DNA of 64,000 nucleotides from Bacteroidaceae bacterium (GCA_017936265.1 JAGBFX010000003.1:124001-188000), one strand, 5' to 3'; shown: positions 8,781-18,856, numbered from the stretch's first letter. Numbers and translations are program-made. The notes: a model not told the origin generated them from the letters alone.

Positions 8781-9296
8781 TTACTCGGAATAGCCGAGCT
8801 TTACAAGCACCTCACCGCTTATGTCAATCGCAGGAGAGGCATATATGATGCTCACTGCCGAAGCACGGTCAATGACCATTGAGTATTTCTTGGCCTCGCA
8901 TATCTCCTTGACGGCATTGTATATCTCATCCTGAATCGGCGCCATCAGGCTCTCACGTTTCTTGTAGAACTCGCCCTGAGGACCAAAATACTGACGCTTG
9001 AGTTCGCTTGCCTCTTTCTCCTTGGCAAGAATAGCCTCTTCGCGTTTCACACGCTGTTCATCGGAGAGGAAAGCCGACTCGCTCTGATACTCCTTATACA
9101 TATTCTCGGCCTCGGCCACAATCTCATCAATCTCGCCCTGCCAGCGTTTTGACTGCTGGTTCAGCTGCTCGTTGGCACGCTCATAAGCCGGGATATTCTT
9201 CAGGATATATTCCATGTCCACAAGAGCATATTTCTGCGCCTGTACACCTGCCACTGCAAAGCAGAAAAGCATAGCTGTCAATAGTAGTTTCTTCAT
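8781..9296 (-). CDS. OmpH/Skp-family periplasmic chaperone
   Basis: First of three tandem OmpH-like genes, 171 residues from the ATG at 9296. The frame stays open to 9419 inside bamA, but the signal peptide MKKLLLTAMLFCFAVAGVQA fixes the start. The body has the family opening YALVDMEYILKNIPAYERA and a charged coiled coil (about 40-110). It starts 19 bases after the bamA stop, the usual Bacteroidota arrangement in which Skp-like chaperones are made with BamA. Confidence 0.9.
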   Translation of the reverse strand: MKKLLLTAMLFCFAVAGVQAQKYALVDMEYILKNIPAYERANEQLNQQSKRWQGEIDEIVAEAENMYKEYQSESAFLSDEQRVKREEAILAKEKEASELKRQYFGPQGEFYKKRESLMAPIQDEIYNAVKEICEAKKYSMVIDRASAVSIIYASPAIDISGEVLVKLGYSE

Positions 9297-9315
9297 AATA
9301 GTACGTTTTATCTGT

Positions 9316-11955
9316 TTAGAATTCCTGTCCGAGTATAAAGTGGAAATGACTGCCACTATACTGTGATGAACCGAACACCTTGTCAAAGCCATATGCCCAG
9401 TCGAGACCCACAAGACCAATCATCTGCAGGTAGATGCGGACACCCACACCGGCACTGCGCTTCAGGTCGAAGAGATTGAACTTCGAAGCGTCGTTCCAGG
9501 CATTACCGCCCTCAACGAATGCAAGACCGTATATTGTAGTAGAGCTCTGAAGCATGAATGGGAAACGTAGCTCGAGACCCAGACGCGTGTAGGCATAACC
9601 CTCGTAACCGTATGGCGTGAGGCTACCGTTCTCATAACCGCGCAGGGCAATCATGTCGGTCGCATAGTTGTATGAGTAACCGCTCATACCGTCACCGCCG
9701 ACGTAGAATGTCTCGAACGGAGACTTCTTGTTCCTATCATAGCTGCCCAGGATACCGAAGTCGGCACGTGTCATGAGCACAAGGTTATGCTTACCCTCGG
9801 TAAGCGAGGTATATGTCTTGCTGCGGAACTTTATCTTGTAGTACTCAATCCACTTATGTTTCTCGCGGAGCTCATCCCTGTAAGACGGGGTATTCACGTT
9901 CTTGGCAAGGTTGGCATAATCCTTTCCATCCCACAAAGAGTAAGGTGGTGTAGCCGATGCCGTGAGTGAGAATTCCGAGCCTTCGCGCGGGAACAGCGGG
10001 TTCATGATGGTGCTACGGCCGAGCGATAAGGTCAGGTTGATGTTATTACAGTTACCGTCGGTAATGAGGAAGTACTGCCAGTCCTTAAGCGAGTACAACT
10101 GGTAATTCAACTCAGCCGACAGGGTAAAGTTGTCATCAGGCCACTGCAGACGGCGTCCCCAGCCTACCGACACACCATACATCTTTATATATTTGTCGGG
10201 GTCATAGTATGAAGACATATTGTTATATCCATAGCCGTATCCGTTGTAGTTTCCGTAACCGTACAGATAGTTCGTATAATTGTTGTAGAACGCCGAATTA
10301 TAGTAGCTGTCAGCGACATCGGTCTGTATTGACATGAACGCCGACACAGAGAATGAATTCGGGCGCTTGCGGCCGAACCATGGGTCAAAGAACGACACGC
10401 TGTACGACTGGTAATAGCGGCCGTTGGACTGCGCGCTTATGGTAAGTGTCTGTCCGTCGCCCTGCGGAATGATACCCCTGCGCAGTGCCTTTTTCTTGAA
10501 GAGGTTACGCATTGAGAAGTTTGTGAACTTGAGCGACAGTTTACCGATGACACCGGTCTGTCCCCAACCTGCAGAGACCTCAATCTGGTCGCTGCTCTTT
10601 GTCTGCAGTTTCCAGTTCATGTCCACCGTTCCATTCTCGGGGTTAGGCACTACACCCGGGTCAATTGACTCAGGGTCGAAGTGTCCCATGTTCGCAATCT
10701 GTCGGAACGAACGCTCGAGTGCATCCATTGAGAAGAGGCTACCGGGCAACGTGTACAGCTCGCGGCGCACGACCTCTTCGTAGAGGCGGTCGTTACCCGA
10801 GATTGACACGCGGCCAATTGATGCCTGTACACCCTCCACCATGCGCAACTCGAGGTCTACAGAGTCATTCTCAATACGTGCCTCGGTAGGTATCACATTG
10901 AAGAACACATAACCTTCGTTGTAGTATACATTCTTTACAGCATCCTCATCGAAGAGAAGACGCTCCTCAAGACCTTTCTGATTATATACATCGCCCGGTT
11001 TCATGCGCAGCACATAGTCAAGATATGCAGTAGAGAAGACACTGTTGCCCACCCACTTTATACTGCGGATGTAATACTTCGAGCCCTCCTCTATGCCAAG
11101 GTAGATGTCGACACTCTTGTCATCGTACATAACGACACTATCCTTGACGATACGTGCATCGCGGTAACCGTTCTCGTAGTAGCGGTCGAGAATCTTCTCC
11201 TTATCCTCTTTATACTGCTCCTCGGTAAACTTCTTCGAGCGGAAGAGCGAGTGCCACAGGTTATCGAGACGTGTTTTCTCGCGCGTCTTCTTCATGGCAT
11301 AGCGCACCTTGTTCTCGGGCAACGCACTTGCACCCTCTATATATATACGGTGTACCTTGACCTTATCCTTCTTGTCTATGTTCACATCGACGATTACACG
11401 GTTGTCACCTGTCACGTCGGGGCGCTGTACCACATTCACCTCGGCATTCTTATAACCCTGCTCATCGTAGTAGTTCTTGATAATCTTGGTGGCGCGGTCA
11501 ATGATATCCGGTGTAATCTGATTACCCTTGATGATACCGATTTTCATCTGCAGATCCTCCCTGTCCGACTTCTTCACACCGAGAATATTCAGCTGTGACA
11601 CACGCGGACGCTGGTTGAGGCTTATACCTATATATATCTTATCCCCGACAATACTATCGGCTGTTATAACCACATCCTCAAAAAGACCATGCTTCCAGAA
11701 GCGCTTGATGGCATCGGTCACGGCATCTCCGGGTACAGAGATGACGTCGCCGACCGAAAGGCCTGAAATTCCGAGAATCACCGCCGGCTCGATGTTGTCG
11801 ACACCCGAGAGGTTAATTCCGCCAATTGTGTACTTCGGCGGATTATTGGTATATAATATAGTAGGTTTGTCTATCTTCTGCTGTGCAACGCCTGTAACGG
11901 CAATGGACATCAGCATTATTGACAGAATAGCCTTTAGATGGAGAGAACTTCTCAT
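9316..11955 (-). CDS. bamA: Outer-membrane protein assembly factor BamA
   Basis: Omp85-family protein of about 879 residues that folds beta-barrel proteins into the outer membrane. A signal peptide precedes POTRA domains (about 35-430), then a 16-strand barrel ending in aromatic residues (HFHFILGQEF). Within the barrel, near residues 555-600, is a Tyr/Asn/Gly-rich insertion (repeats such as YGYGNYNGYGYGY) that looks like an expanded surface loop. The start at 11955 leaves one base after the uppS stop; an upstream in-frame ATG at 11982 would overlap uppS and is disfavoured. Confidence 0.95.
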   Translation of the reverse strand: MRSSLHLKAILSIMLMSIAVTGVAQQKIDKPTILYTNNPPKYTIGGINLSGVDNIEPAVILGISGLSVGDVISVPGDAVTDAIKRFWKHGLFEDVVITADSIVGDKIYIGISLNQRPRVSQLNILGVKKSDREDLQMKIGIIKGNQITPDIIDRATKIIKNYYDEQGYKNAEVNVVQRPDVTGDNRVIVDVNIDKKDKVKVHRIYIEGASALPENKVRYAMKKTREKTRLDNLWHSLFRSKKFTEEQYKEDKEKILDRYYENGYRDARIVKDSVVMYDDKSVDIYLGIEEGSKYYIRSIKWVGNSVFSTAYLDYVLRMKPGDVYNQKGLEERLLFDEDAVKNVYYNEGYVFFNVIPTEARIENDSVDLELRMVEGVQASIGRVSISGNDRLYEEVVRRELYTLPGSLFSMDALERSFRQIANMGHFDPESIDPGVVPNPENGTVDMNWKLQTKSSDQIEVSAGWGQTGVIGKLSLKFTNFSMRNLFKKKALRRGIIPQGDGQTLTISAQSNGRYYQSYSVSFFDPWFGRKRPNSFSVSAFMSIQTDVADSYYNSAFYNNYTNYLYGYGNYNGYGYGYNNMSSYYDPDKYIKMYGVSVGWGRRLQWPDDNFTLSAELNYQLYSLKDWQYFLITDGNCNNINLTLSLGRSTIMNPLFPREGSEFSLTASATPPYSLWDGKDYANLAKNVNTPSYRDELREKHKWIEYYKIKFRSKTYTSLTEGKHNLVLMTRADFGILGSYDRNKKSPFETFYVGGDGMSGYSYNYATDMIALRGYENGSLTPYGYEGYAYTRLGLELRFPFMLQSSTTIYGLAFVEGGNAWNDASKFNLFDLKRSAGVGVRIYLQMIGLVGLDWAYGFDKVFGSSQYSGSHFHFILGQEF

Positions 11956-11956
11956 T

Positions 11957-12718
11957 TTATACAGTTTTATCATCATTATCATCGTTTGTAACTTGCTCGC
12001 CCGTCAATCCATAGCGGCGTTGGCGGTGTTGGTACTCATAAACAGCCTTGCAAAGGTCCTCATTGGCGAAATCGGGCCACAGGACCTCGGTAAAGTAGAG
12101 CTCCGAGTATGCGGCCTGCCACAGCAGGAAGTTACTCAAGCGCACCTCGCGACCGGTACGGATGAGCAGGTCGGGGTCAGGCATGAAATTCGTTGAAAGT
12201 TCGTTGCTGATGACCTCCTCAGTTATATCCTCGGGCAATATTTCCCCGGCCTTTACCTTGCTTGCCAAAGAACGTATGGCCGCAGTCATCTCCCATTTTG
12301 AGGAGTAACTCAATGCGAGCACCAGTGTCATGCGGTCGTTATTTGCCGTACGCGCGATACATCCTTCAAGGCGTTCACGCACCTCTGCCGGCAGCTTCTC
12401 CATGTCGCCTATTATCTTGAAGGCAACATTGTTCTTCATGAAGGTATGCTCCTCGATAGACTCCATGAGCAACGACATAAGAGCCGCGACCTCGGCCACA
12501 GGACGGTTCCAGTTCTCGGTAGAGAACGTGTATAGCGTCAAGTACTTCACTCCAAGCCTTACACAGTTCTCGACAAGTGCATGCACAGCCTCAGCACCTG
12601 CCTTGTGCCCCATGGAACGCTCCATGCCACGCTGCTGGGCCCAACGGCCGTTGCCATCCATTATTATCGCTATGTGCTGCGGTATATTGTTCCTGTCTAT
12701 CTTATCAACGTAATTCAT
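11957..12718 (-). CDS. uppS: Undecaprenyl diphosphate synthase (isoprenyl transferase)
   Basis: Cis-prenyltransferase of 253 residues that builds the C55 lipid carrier for peptidoglycan and O-antigen. The family motif [17 protein letters not shown] near residue 15 holds the catalytic Asp, and a second signature, [20 protein letters not shown] in family terms, is near 200. It sits 5 bases after the DUF6089 gene and 1 base before bamA, so it is translationally close to both. Confidence 0.96.
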   Translation of the reverse strand: MNYVDKIDRNNIPQHIAIIMDGNGRWAQQRGMERSMGHKAGAEAVHALVENCVRLGVKYLTLYTFSTENWNRPVAEVAALMSLLMESIEEHTFMKNNVAFKIIGDMEKLPAEVRERLEGCIARTANNDRMTLVLALSYSSKWEMTAAIRSLASKVKAGEILPEDITEEVISNELSTNFMPDPDLLIRTGREVRLSNFLLWQAAYSELYFTEVLWPDFANEDLCKAVYEYQHRQRRYGLTGEQVTNDDNDDKTV

Positions 12719-12723
12719 AGTCT

Positions 12724-13425
12724 TCAGTTATTGCATTTCCTGTATTTGGGCGAAAGGTCATAAGTCACCGACAGCGAAAGGAAAGAGTAGCTGTCCTTGT
12801 TCTTGAACCCCTTGCCCTTTATACCATATGGGTCATTCAGTATCGGTGCCGTCTCCTTCGTGACATCAAGGTCATCACTCAAAGTGAAACGGAACGACAG
12901 TTCGCACCCTAGGTTAATACGTGGCGCTATCTTGTATTTGACTCCCACCCCTACAGGCAGATTCATAGTAAACACATTGTCGGCAGGCTCGGGGGCGAAT
13001 GTTAGCCCTGCACCTGCAAATATATATGGCGACAGACGATGCGTGCGTTTATATCCCGAACCGTCGCCATAGGCGAGGAAATGACACTCGAACTGTGCAC
13101 CCAGGTCATATACGGTACGTGTAAAATCCACATCCCCGCCGGGAAAACGGTTATCAAAGTCGGCTGTACTGCCCGAGATTCCCGCTACGGCAAGCGAGCC
13201 TTTGACCGCCATTCTCGGGTTTATGTTATAGCGTCCCACGATGCCGCCCATAAGATTCAGGTTCCTCATCAGCGAGCTGTAGTTGGCGTCGCCATAATAG
13301 CAGCTGCCACCGACCATAACACCCACCTCGTAGCGATATTCAAGATTGTCCGCGCGCACGCCACACGCCAGGCACACGACCAATGCACCCACGGCAACAG
13401 CACGCATAAACACTCTCCCCATCAT
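12724..13425 (-). CDS. DUF6089-family outer-membrane beta-barrel protein
   Basis: A 233-residue exported protein with an N-terminal signal peptide (hydrophobic to about residue 25, ending VRA). It has alternating hydrophobic strands typical of a small outer-membrane barrel, for example [17 protein letters not shown] and [16 protein letters not shown]. It matches the DUF6089 family that precedes uppS and bamA across Bacteroidota. The function is unknown; a link to outer-membrane assembly is inferred only from position. Confidence 0.8.
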   Translation of the reverse strand: MMGRVFMRAVAVGALVVCLACGVRADNLEYRYEVGVMVGGSCYYGDANYSSLMRNLNLMGGIVGRYNINPRMAVKGSLAVAGISGSTADFDNRFPGGDVDFTRTVYDLGAQFECHFLAYGDGSGYKRTHRLSPYIFAGAGLTFAPEPADNVFTMNLPVGVGVKYKIAPRINLGCELSFRFTLSDDLDVTKETAPILNDPYGIKGKGFKNKDSYSFLSLSVTYDLSPKYRKCNN

Positions 13426-13435
13426 CGCTCCCGAA

Positions 13436-14800
13436 TCACTTATTGAAGCCCAAGCGGTTTATTATGCCTTTCCAGACACCGCCATTCTCCCCTGACTTGA
13501 TTATCCACATATAGTTCTTCGAGTCGACGGCCACCGCAAACGGCGCACTGCCGACAGCAAGTTCCTTCGGCAAACGCTGGTAGAAGCTCTGGTTCTCTTT
13601 CCACACTATTCCGTTATCCTTCGAAACGTAGAACGAGCCGAACGCCCCGACTTCTGTTCCGCCGACATTGCCCGCACCACCCAAAGCATAGAGATAGCCA
13701 TTGTAGCGCACCACGGCAACCCCCTCCAATGCAGGACAAGGGTAGGAATTGTCGGCATTATCGTAGCAAACCCACTTGTCCTCGCTTGAAAGCTTGCTCC
13801 ACACACTCACACCGCCGTCCTTTGCCTCGGTAGTATAACCGACAAGCATATAACGTATGATTCCCTTATTGTGATTCAACGGATAAGAGGCAACAGAGAC
13901 GCCATAGAGGGGGAAGTCAGCAGGCAAAGACTCAGTAACATTGAACGAGACACCATCATTTGAGCAAAGCAATCCCTGCTCCCCGGCTACCCAAAGTTCG
14001 CCGGCCTCATCAGAAGCGCCGATTACGGCCACAGCACCTGTTCCTGTTGCAGCCACGCTCCAGGTTATTCCGTCCGCCGATAAATATACATCGCCGGCAG
14101 AAACCGCATAGAATTTCCCGCCAAAGAGCGTTACCGTTCCCAGAGCCTCTACTGGCAGCTCCGTAATGGCGGCACCGCTCCATGACTCAGCGTCATCCGC
14201 AGCTGTCACTGCAACCACAGCTGCGCCGTTCCCATCTATGCCGAACAGAAACATCTCATCCCCGCGCTCCAATACACGAACAGGGGAAACGCCCTCAACC
14301 GCACTATATCTTGTCCAAACCATCATTTCAGGCTCAACCTGATGCACATTTATCGAGATTGTATAATCTTTGTGATACTCCCCGTCGCCGGCATATACGC
14401 GGAACTTGCGAGGCTTAGAAAAGTCAATCGAATCATTCGATGTGAAATTGCTGTAGGAATCAGTGCTGTCCACATATATGGCAGGAACGCCCTGTACTGA
14501 CATGTTGATAACCACCTTTGTGACATCGGTCGCATACAGCAAGGAGTCATTATTGTAGATTTCGCCGGTCGCCTGGTTGATTGTAAAGGCAACTGTCTCC
14601 ATGGATACAGTCTTTGTGACAACAGTATCCACACCCTCGGAAGTGAACGCAGGATATTCAGACCTTATGTCATCAATACTGAACGAAGTGATGAAAGCAT
14701 AAGGCGACGGAGTGTACACCTCTTCCTCGCTGCTGCCGCATGACAACAGGAAGAATGCTGAAAGGAGCAATACAAAATATATTGACAAATTCTTTTTCAT
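13436..14800 (-). CDS. DUF6242-like lipoprotein
   Basis: A predicted lipoprotein of 454 residues. The signal peptide ends in the lipobox LLSC, followed by GSSEEE. The N-terminal 150 residues look like an Ig or cadherin-type domain (ITSFSIDDIRSEYPAF...). The rest has kelch- or propeller-like strands with repeated short W/Y-G motifs (for example GYLYALGGAGN). It resembles the DUF6242 family of Bacteroidales. The start at 14800 is chosen because the signal peptide begins there; an ATG at 14821 is in frame. It is 10 bases upstream of the DUF6089 gene and likely heads the bamA operon. Confidence 0.72.
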   Translation of the reverse strand: MKKNLSIYFVLLLSAFFLLSCGSSEEEVYTPSPYAFITSFSIDDIRSEYPAFTSEGVDTVVTKTVSMETVAFTINQATGEIYNNDSLLYATDVTKVVINMSVQGVPAIYVDSTDSYSNFTSNDSIDFSKPRKFRVYAGDGEYHKDYTISINVHQVEPEMMVWTRYSAVEGVSPVRVLERGDEMFLFGIDGNGAAVVAVTAADDAESWSGAAITELPVEALGTVTLFGGKFYAVSAGDVYLSADGITWSVAATGTGAVAVIGASDEAGELWVAGEQGLLCSNDGVSFNVTESLPADFPLYGVSVASYPLNHNKGIIRYMLVGYTTEAKDGGVSVWSKLSSEDKWVCYDNADNSYPCPALEGVAVVRYNGYLYALGGAGNVGGTEVGAFGSFYVSKDNGIVWKENQSFYQRLPKELAVGSAPFAVAVDSKNYMWIIKSGENGGVWKGIINRLGFNK

Positions 14801-14825
14801 AGATTCGCATATTACATTCAACTTG

Positions 14826-14833
14826 CAAAGTTA
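14826..14833 (-). promoter_or_regulatory. Probable -7 element of the DUF6242-bamA-murI operon
   Basis: TAACTTTG on the minus strand matches TAnnTTTG exactly and lies 25 bases before the ATG. No good TTTG is seen 19-21 bases upstream, so the call rests on the -7 box alone. Confidence 0.45.
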
Positions 14834-14985
14834 GCAACATTTTTCGGTTTACACACCTTTTCGCGCGTTATTTATATTATTTTAAAACTTAAAAGGGGAA
14901 TTTAAAGGCAATTCACACAAATTCCGATACCCTTCATAGAGAAACGGTAAGCCTATACTTTCGGCCACACCGATAAAAGAACAAT

Positions 14986-15010
14986 CCCGCATCCTTTCGA
15001 GACGCGGGAG
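14986..15010 (-). terminator. Possible terminator of ribD
   Basis: On the minus strand, CCCGCGTC pairs with GATGCGGG (one G-U pair) around a seven-base loop, and the next bases are T-rich (ATTGTTCTTTTAT). It lies about 75 bases past the ribD stop. No gene is recognised between 14834 and 15084. Confidence 0.45.
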
Positions 15011-15084
15011 AGAACATGCAATGCCGAAGAGATCAGCACATGGCATTGGATAATGGCAGAAAACCATTAGTAGAGTTTACAAAG

Positions 15085-16146
15085 CTATACTCTATCAAAA
15101 AACGAAACTATATTGCCGCCACATTTTTCCTCGGACACTTTGACGGCTTTGACAAGACAAGGGGCAGCAACACCCTCAGCAACAGTGAGCGAAGGATTGG
15201 TCTCGACACGGGCAGAATCCCACATGCCGGCATCGATGAACGACTGCAACGTAGCCGAGCCGCCCTCTACAAGCAGACTGTTGATCTTTCTCGAATGGAG
15301 CCAGCCCGTTATCTGTTCCACGACAGGTACATCTCCGTCAAGGACAACTTGTTCAACATTTTTACCAAAGCAACCTCTTGGGCTCTCGGTAAAGACAACT
15401 GTCGGTTGCGAACCGTCAAACAGACGCAGTTCAGGCGACAGCACTCCTTTGCGGTCAACAACCAAACGCAATGGGGAACGGCCGCTCCAGAAACGCACAT
15501 CGAGTGAAGGATTATCAAGCAACGCCGTACGTGTACCCACAAGAATAGCGTCATGAGAAGCGCGTAGCTTATGTACCGCAATGCGTGAGATATTGTCAGA
15601 CACTTTCAATGCTCCATGGCCCGCACGCACATGGTCGATAAACCCGTCTGAACTCTGCGCCCACTTGAGCGTGATATACGGGCGATGTTTCTGATGAAAA
15701 GCAAAAAAAGCGCCATTTAATCGGCGGCTTTCAGCCTCGAGCAGTCCCACGGTCACATCTATTCCGGCAGCTCTCATGCGTTCGATTCCCGAGCCGTTGA
15801 CCTGCGCATTGGAATCGGTGGTCGCTATTACTACCCGCGCCATTCCGCAGGCAATTATGAGGTCACAGCACGGCGGTGTCTTGCCGTAGTGCGAACAGGG
15901 CTCAAGGGTCACATATATTGTAGAGCGTTCAAGCAGATGCCTGTCGCACTCCTTGACCGAGTTGACGGCATTCACTTCGGCATGCGGCTCGCCTGCACGT
16001 ATATGATACCCTTCGCCGATTATTCTACCGTCACACACTATCACAGCTCCAACCATTGGGTTAGGCGAAGTACTACCGACACCACAATGCGCAAGCTGCA
16101 GTGCACGCGCCATATAAAGTTCATCAACTGAAGAGAATGCACTCAT
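15085..16146 (-). CDS. ribD: Bifunctional riboflavin biosynthesis protein RibD
   Basis: RibD, 353 residues: an N-terminal pyrimidine deaminase and a C-terminal reductase, two steps of riboflavin synthesis in the cytosol. The deaminase zinc site is seen as HAEVNAV (near residue 60) and EPCSHYGKTPPC (near 85). The reductase domain (about 150-353) opens PYITLKWAQSSDGFI. Length is normal. It is transcribed alone from the promoter at 16198-16229. Confidence 0.93.
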   Translation of the reverse strand: MSAFSSVDELYMARALQLAHCGVGSTSPNPMVGAVIVCDGRIIGEGYHIRAGEPHAEVNAVNSVKECDRHLLERSTIYVTLEPCSHYGKTPPCCDLIIACGMARVVIATTDSNAQVNGSGIERMRAAGIDVTVGLLEAESRRLNGAFFAFHQKHRPYITLKWAQSSDGFIDHVRAGHGALKVSDNISRIAVHKLRASHDAILVGTRTALLDNPSLDVRFWSGRSPLRLVVDRKGVLSPELRLFDGSQPTVVFTESPRGCFGKNVEQVVLDGDVPVVEQITGWLHSRKINSLLVEGGSATLQSFIDAGMWDSARVETNPSLTVAEGVAAPCLVKAVKVSEEKCGGNIVSFFDRV

Positions 16147-16197
16147 TTGTAAATTATTTTTATCGAAAAATCACATAAAATACCATACATCCGCATG

Positions 16198-16229
16198 CGA
16201 AGATACTAAAAAGAGAGAATGCCTGCAAA
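16198..16229 (-). promoter_or_regulatory. Promoter of ribD
   Basis: On the minus strand TTTG (16229-16226), a 20-base spacer and TATCTTCG (16205-16198) fit the Bacteroidota consensus with one change. The ribD ATG is 51 bases downstream. No riboflavin (FMN) riboswitch is evident in this short leader. Confidence 0.55.
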
Positions 16230-16291
16230 GCAAAGTGCCGAATTAAGTCAACAAGGTTATGAAGAGAAGCAAAAACATCCACAGGCAGCAG

Positions 16292-17128
16292 CTACCACCC
16301 GACAGTTGTCCTTTTGAGAGTAATAAGGACAACCTCGCTCGGCACGCAAAAGCGCACTTTCCTACGCGATGTACCGACACCATTTGTCGTAATGATTATC
16401 GAACCAGAACTTGTTCTGTTACATCCACGTAAGAAACGGGTCCCATAAGTGGTATTTTTCACAGGTGTATAAAGCCCCAACAAACTCACTTGACCGCCAT
16501 GCGTATGCCCCGAGAGGACAAGCTCAGCCGTTGAACGAGAGCGCTCGGCATAATCAGGGGTATGGCACAACAGGATCGTAAAAAGGGAATCAGGTACTGT
16601 CTCGGACGGTTGTACAGCAAGAGAATCATATCTGAAACTGTCATATATTCCGGCAAGGAATACCGTATCATTATCGTGCGACAGAGGCACAACGGTGTCG
16701 GCAAGCAACACTATCCCGTGCTCCTTCATCGAGTGCGCTATAAGATCCTCGTTCCTGCGCTCGTGATTACCCAGCACAGCGTATACCCCGAACGGCGGTT
16801 CCACCGCCGACAATGACGCGAAAAGGGCATCTATCGAGTCGTTGTCAGTGACATAATCGCCACCCAAGAACAGAGCATCCGGAGACATCTCCTCGAGCCG
16901 TTTTACCAGTTTCCCGAGCCTTTTGGCATTGAACAGGCTGGGGTAATGTAAATCCGAAACAAAAGCGACCCTGAAGCCGTCGAACGAACCCGGCAGCCTG
17001 TCACTCTCAATTACATACTCCTTGACGCGCCCCACCCCGCTCCCCGACAGGGTTGCACAAGATGAAATCAGCAGCATCGCTGCTGCCGACAACATTATAT
17101 GTTTGAACACGAGTATGCAATGCCGCAT
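16292..17128 (-). CDS. Metallophosphoesterase, lipoprotein-like
   Basis: Calcineurin-like phosphoesterase of 278 residues. Metal-binding motifs are in order: FVSDLHYPS, GGDYVTDND, LGNHERR, and SGHTHGGQ. The N-terminus is a signal peptide ending LLISSC, suggesting a lipid-anchored enzyme outside the cytosol. It resembles the YaeI/UDP-2,3-diacylglucosamine hydrolase-like branch, but the substrate is not known. The ATG at 17128 is chosen because earlier codons overlap ispF. It is the last gene of the rex-porUV-ispF operon. Confidence 0.83.
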   Translation of the reverse strand: MRHCILVFKHIMLSAAAMLLISSCATLSGSGVGRVKEYVIESDRLPGSFDGFRVAFVSDLHYPSLFNAKRLGKLVKRLEEMSPDALFLGGDYVTDNDSIDALFASLSAVEPPFGVYAVLGNHERRNEDLIAHSMKEHGIVLLADTVVPLSHDNDTVFLAGIYDSFRYDSLAVQPSETVPDSLFTILLCHTPDYAERSRSTAELVLSGHTHGGQVSLLGLYTPVKNTTYGTRFLRGCNRTSSGSIIITTNGVGTSRRKVRFCVPSEVVLITLKRTTVGW

Positions 17129-17132
17129 AATG

Positions 17133-17609
17133 TCAATCCTTCTCGATAAGTACAGTCGCATAGGCCGTTATGCCCTCCTTGCGTCCCTCGAAACCAAGTT
17201 TCTCGGTTGTCGTGGCCTTTATTGAGAGGCAATCGGGGTCAATGCCCAGGACGGCCGCCATAGCCTCCTGCATGGCAGGAATATGCGGATTCAGCTTGGG
17301 GGCCTGAGCCGCTACGGTAGAGTCGATATTGCCTATTCTGTAGCCTTTCTCCTTTAGCAGTTCACCTGTTCGGCGCAAAAGTATCTTGCTGTCGATATTC
17401 AGGTACTCCGCCGATGTGTCGGGGAACTGATAGCCGATATCGCGCAAGTTTGCCGCACCCAGGAGCGCGTCGCAGATTGCATGTATGAGCACATCGGCAT
17501 CGGAGTGCCCCGCAAGACCATATTCATAAGGGATTTTCACACCGCCAATCCACAGGTCGCGGTTCTCCACGAATTTATGAACATCTATACCAAAGCCAAC
17601 TCTAATCAT
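17133..17609 (-). CDS. ispF: 2-C-methyl-D-erythritol 2,4-cyclodiphosphate synthase
   Basis: IspF, 158 residues, the cyclisation step of the non-mevalonate isoprenoid pathway. The zinc site is seen in GIDVHKF (Asp and His near residues 8-10) and GHSDADVLIHAICDALLGA (near 42). Length is normal. It starts 4 bases after the porV stop. The order porU-porV-ispF is also found in Porphyromonas. Confidence 0.95.
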   Translation of the reverse strand: MIRVGFGIDVHKFVENRDLWIGGVKIPYEYGLAGHSDADVLIHAICDALLGAANLRDIGYQFPDTSAEYLNIDSKILLRRTGELLKEKGYRIGNIDSTVAAQAPKLNPHIPAMQEAMAAVLGIDPDCLSIKATTTEKLGFEGRKEGITAYATVLIEKD

Positions 17610-17613
17610 ATTG

Positions 17614-18798
17614 TCAACGTCTAAAAAGGTCCTTCAAACCATCCATATCAAACGAGAGCGAGAAACGCAGTGTCTGGTCAAGCGGGTTGCTCTGCGCTGT
17701 AGAGATGAGGTAAGCAGCATCGAGCGAGAAGACACTCATGCGGAAGCCGGCACCCAATGTAAAGTATTTGCGGTTACCTTTGTACTCATTCTCATAATGA
17801 TATCCGCCACGTACCGAGAACTGCTGATTGTAACAATACTCGACACCGATACCGCCATAGATTTCCTTCAGCTCCTTGCTGAACCCGCCCGGAGCATCGC
17901 TGAAAGACTTGAAGATACCCGAGATTGGAGATACATCATTGTATCCTGTACTCTCAAGCCAGGTCTGGTACTCTGAATAGTATGAGTTGTCGCCCTGCTC
18001 ATAGCCGTTCTCCTCGAGGAACTGGCTGTACTTGGGACGTGTAGGTACCATAAGTTTGTTCAAGTCGGCACTGAACGAGATTGTATTATACTCATCTATA
18101 GGAATAAGCAGCGAAGCACCCAGGCGCAGGTTTGTAGGTATGAACTCATTTGTCGCACCGTCATCGTATGATATCTTGGTACCGATATTCGAAGCGTTCA
18201 GACCGATACCGAGCATGCATTCACGGTTGCCCAACATGATGTAGTTGTTGTAATAGAGCGCAATATCCGCGGCAAACGCACTACCCGGAGACATATCCTC
18301 GGAATAGTTGTACTGGAGGTCACTATGAATGTAGCGCAGAGCGATAGCTGCCGAGAAGGTTTCGGAGAGCATACGCGAATAGGCCACGTCAACAGCCATC
18401 TCATAAGGTTTTATGGTCATCTCGTCCTCAACGAACACTTCGCCCAACGAGAAGTATGTAAGCGAACCGCTGACAGCCGAATAGTCGCCTATGCGGTAGT
18501 ATCCTACAAGATTTACAAGGTCAATGTCGCTTACCAGCTGGCGGAGCCATGGGGTGTAGGACATCGACACGCCAGCACGTGCTATCGTGAACGGATATTT
18601 TGCCGGGTTCCAATACTGGGAGTTGACATCGGCCTCGGTAGCCACACCCACATCGCCGAGCGAGCCCGCGCGGGCATCAGGGGCGATAGAAAGCGAAGTG
18701 ACACCTGTGTATATCGGGTTGAACTGATCCTTTTGGGCAAAAAGCGGGAAAGCCAACACCGCCGCCATCAGCATAACCAGAATTCTATTCTTTGACAT
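17614..18798 (-). CDS. porV: T9SS outer-membrane protein PorV
   Basis: A FadL-like outer-membrane barrel of 394 residues. A signal peptide (to about residue 21, ending LFAQ) is followed by the PorV opening ARAGSLGDVGVATEADVNS and the motif QYWNPAKYPF. PorV binds cargo and, with PorU, forms the attachment complex that releases T9SS cargo to the surface. Its partner porU is directly upstream, 58 bases away. The C-terminus ends in LDQTLRFSLSFDMDG, a typical last strand. Confidence 0.9.
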   Translation of the reverse strand: MSKNRILVMLMAAVLAFPLFAQKDQFNPIYTGVTSLSIAPDARAGSLGDVGVATEADVNSQYWNPAKYPFTIARAGVSMSYTPWLRQLVSDIDLVNLVGYYRIGDYSAVSGSLTYFSLGEVFVEDEMTIKPYEMAVDVAYSRMLSETFSAAIALRYIHSDLQYNYSEDMSPGSAFAADIALYYNNYIMLGNRECMLGIGLNASNIGTKISYDDGATNEFIPTNLRLGASLLIPIDEYNTISFSADLNKLMVPTRPKYSQFLEENGYEQGDNSYYSEYQTWLESTGYNDVSPISGIFKSFSDAPGGFSKELKEIYGGIGVEYCYNQQFSVRGGYHYENEYKGNRKYFTLGAGFRMSVFSLDAAYLISTAQSNPLDQTLRFSLSFDMDGLKDLFRR

Positions 18799-18856
18799 CT
18801 TAATAATAGTTTTACCGTTAATACGAAACTGCTCTTTATATAAACTTCTAGAGCAG

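Noticed and set aside
14882..15067. A 61-residue minus-strand frame after ribD
   Set aside because: It covers a likely terminator hairpin and has no features of a real protein.
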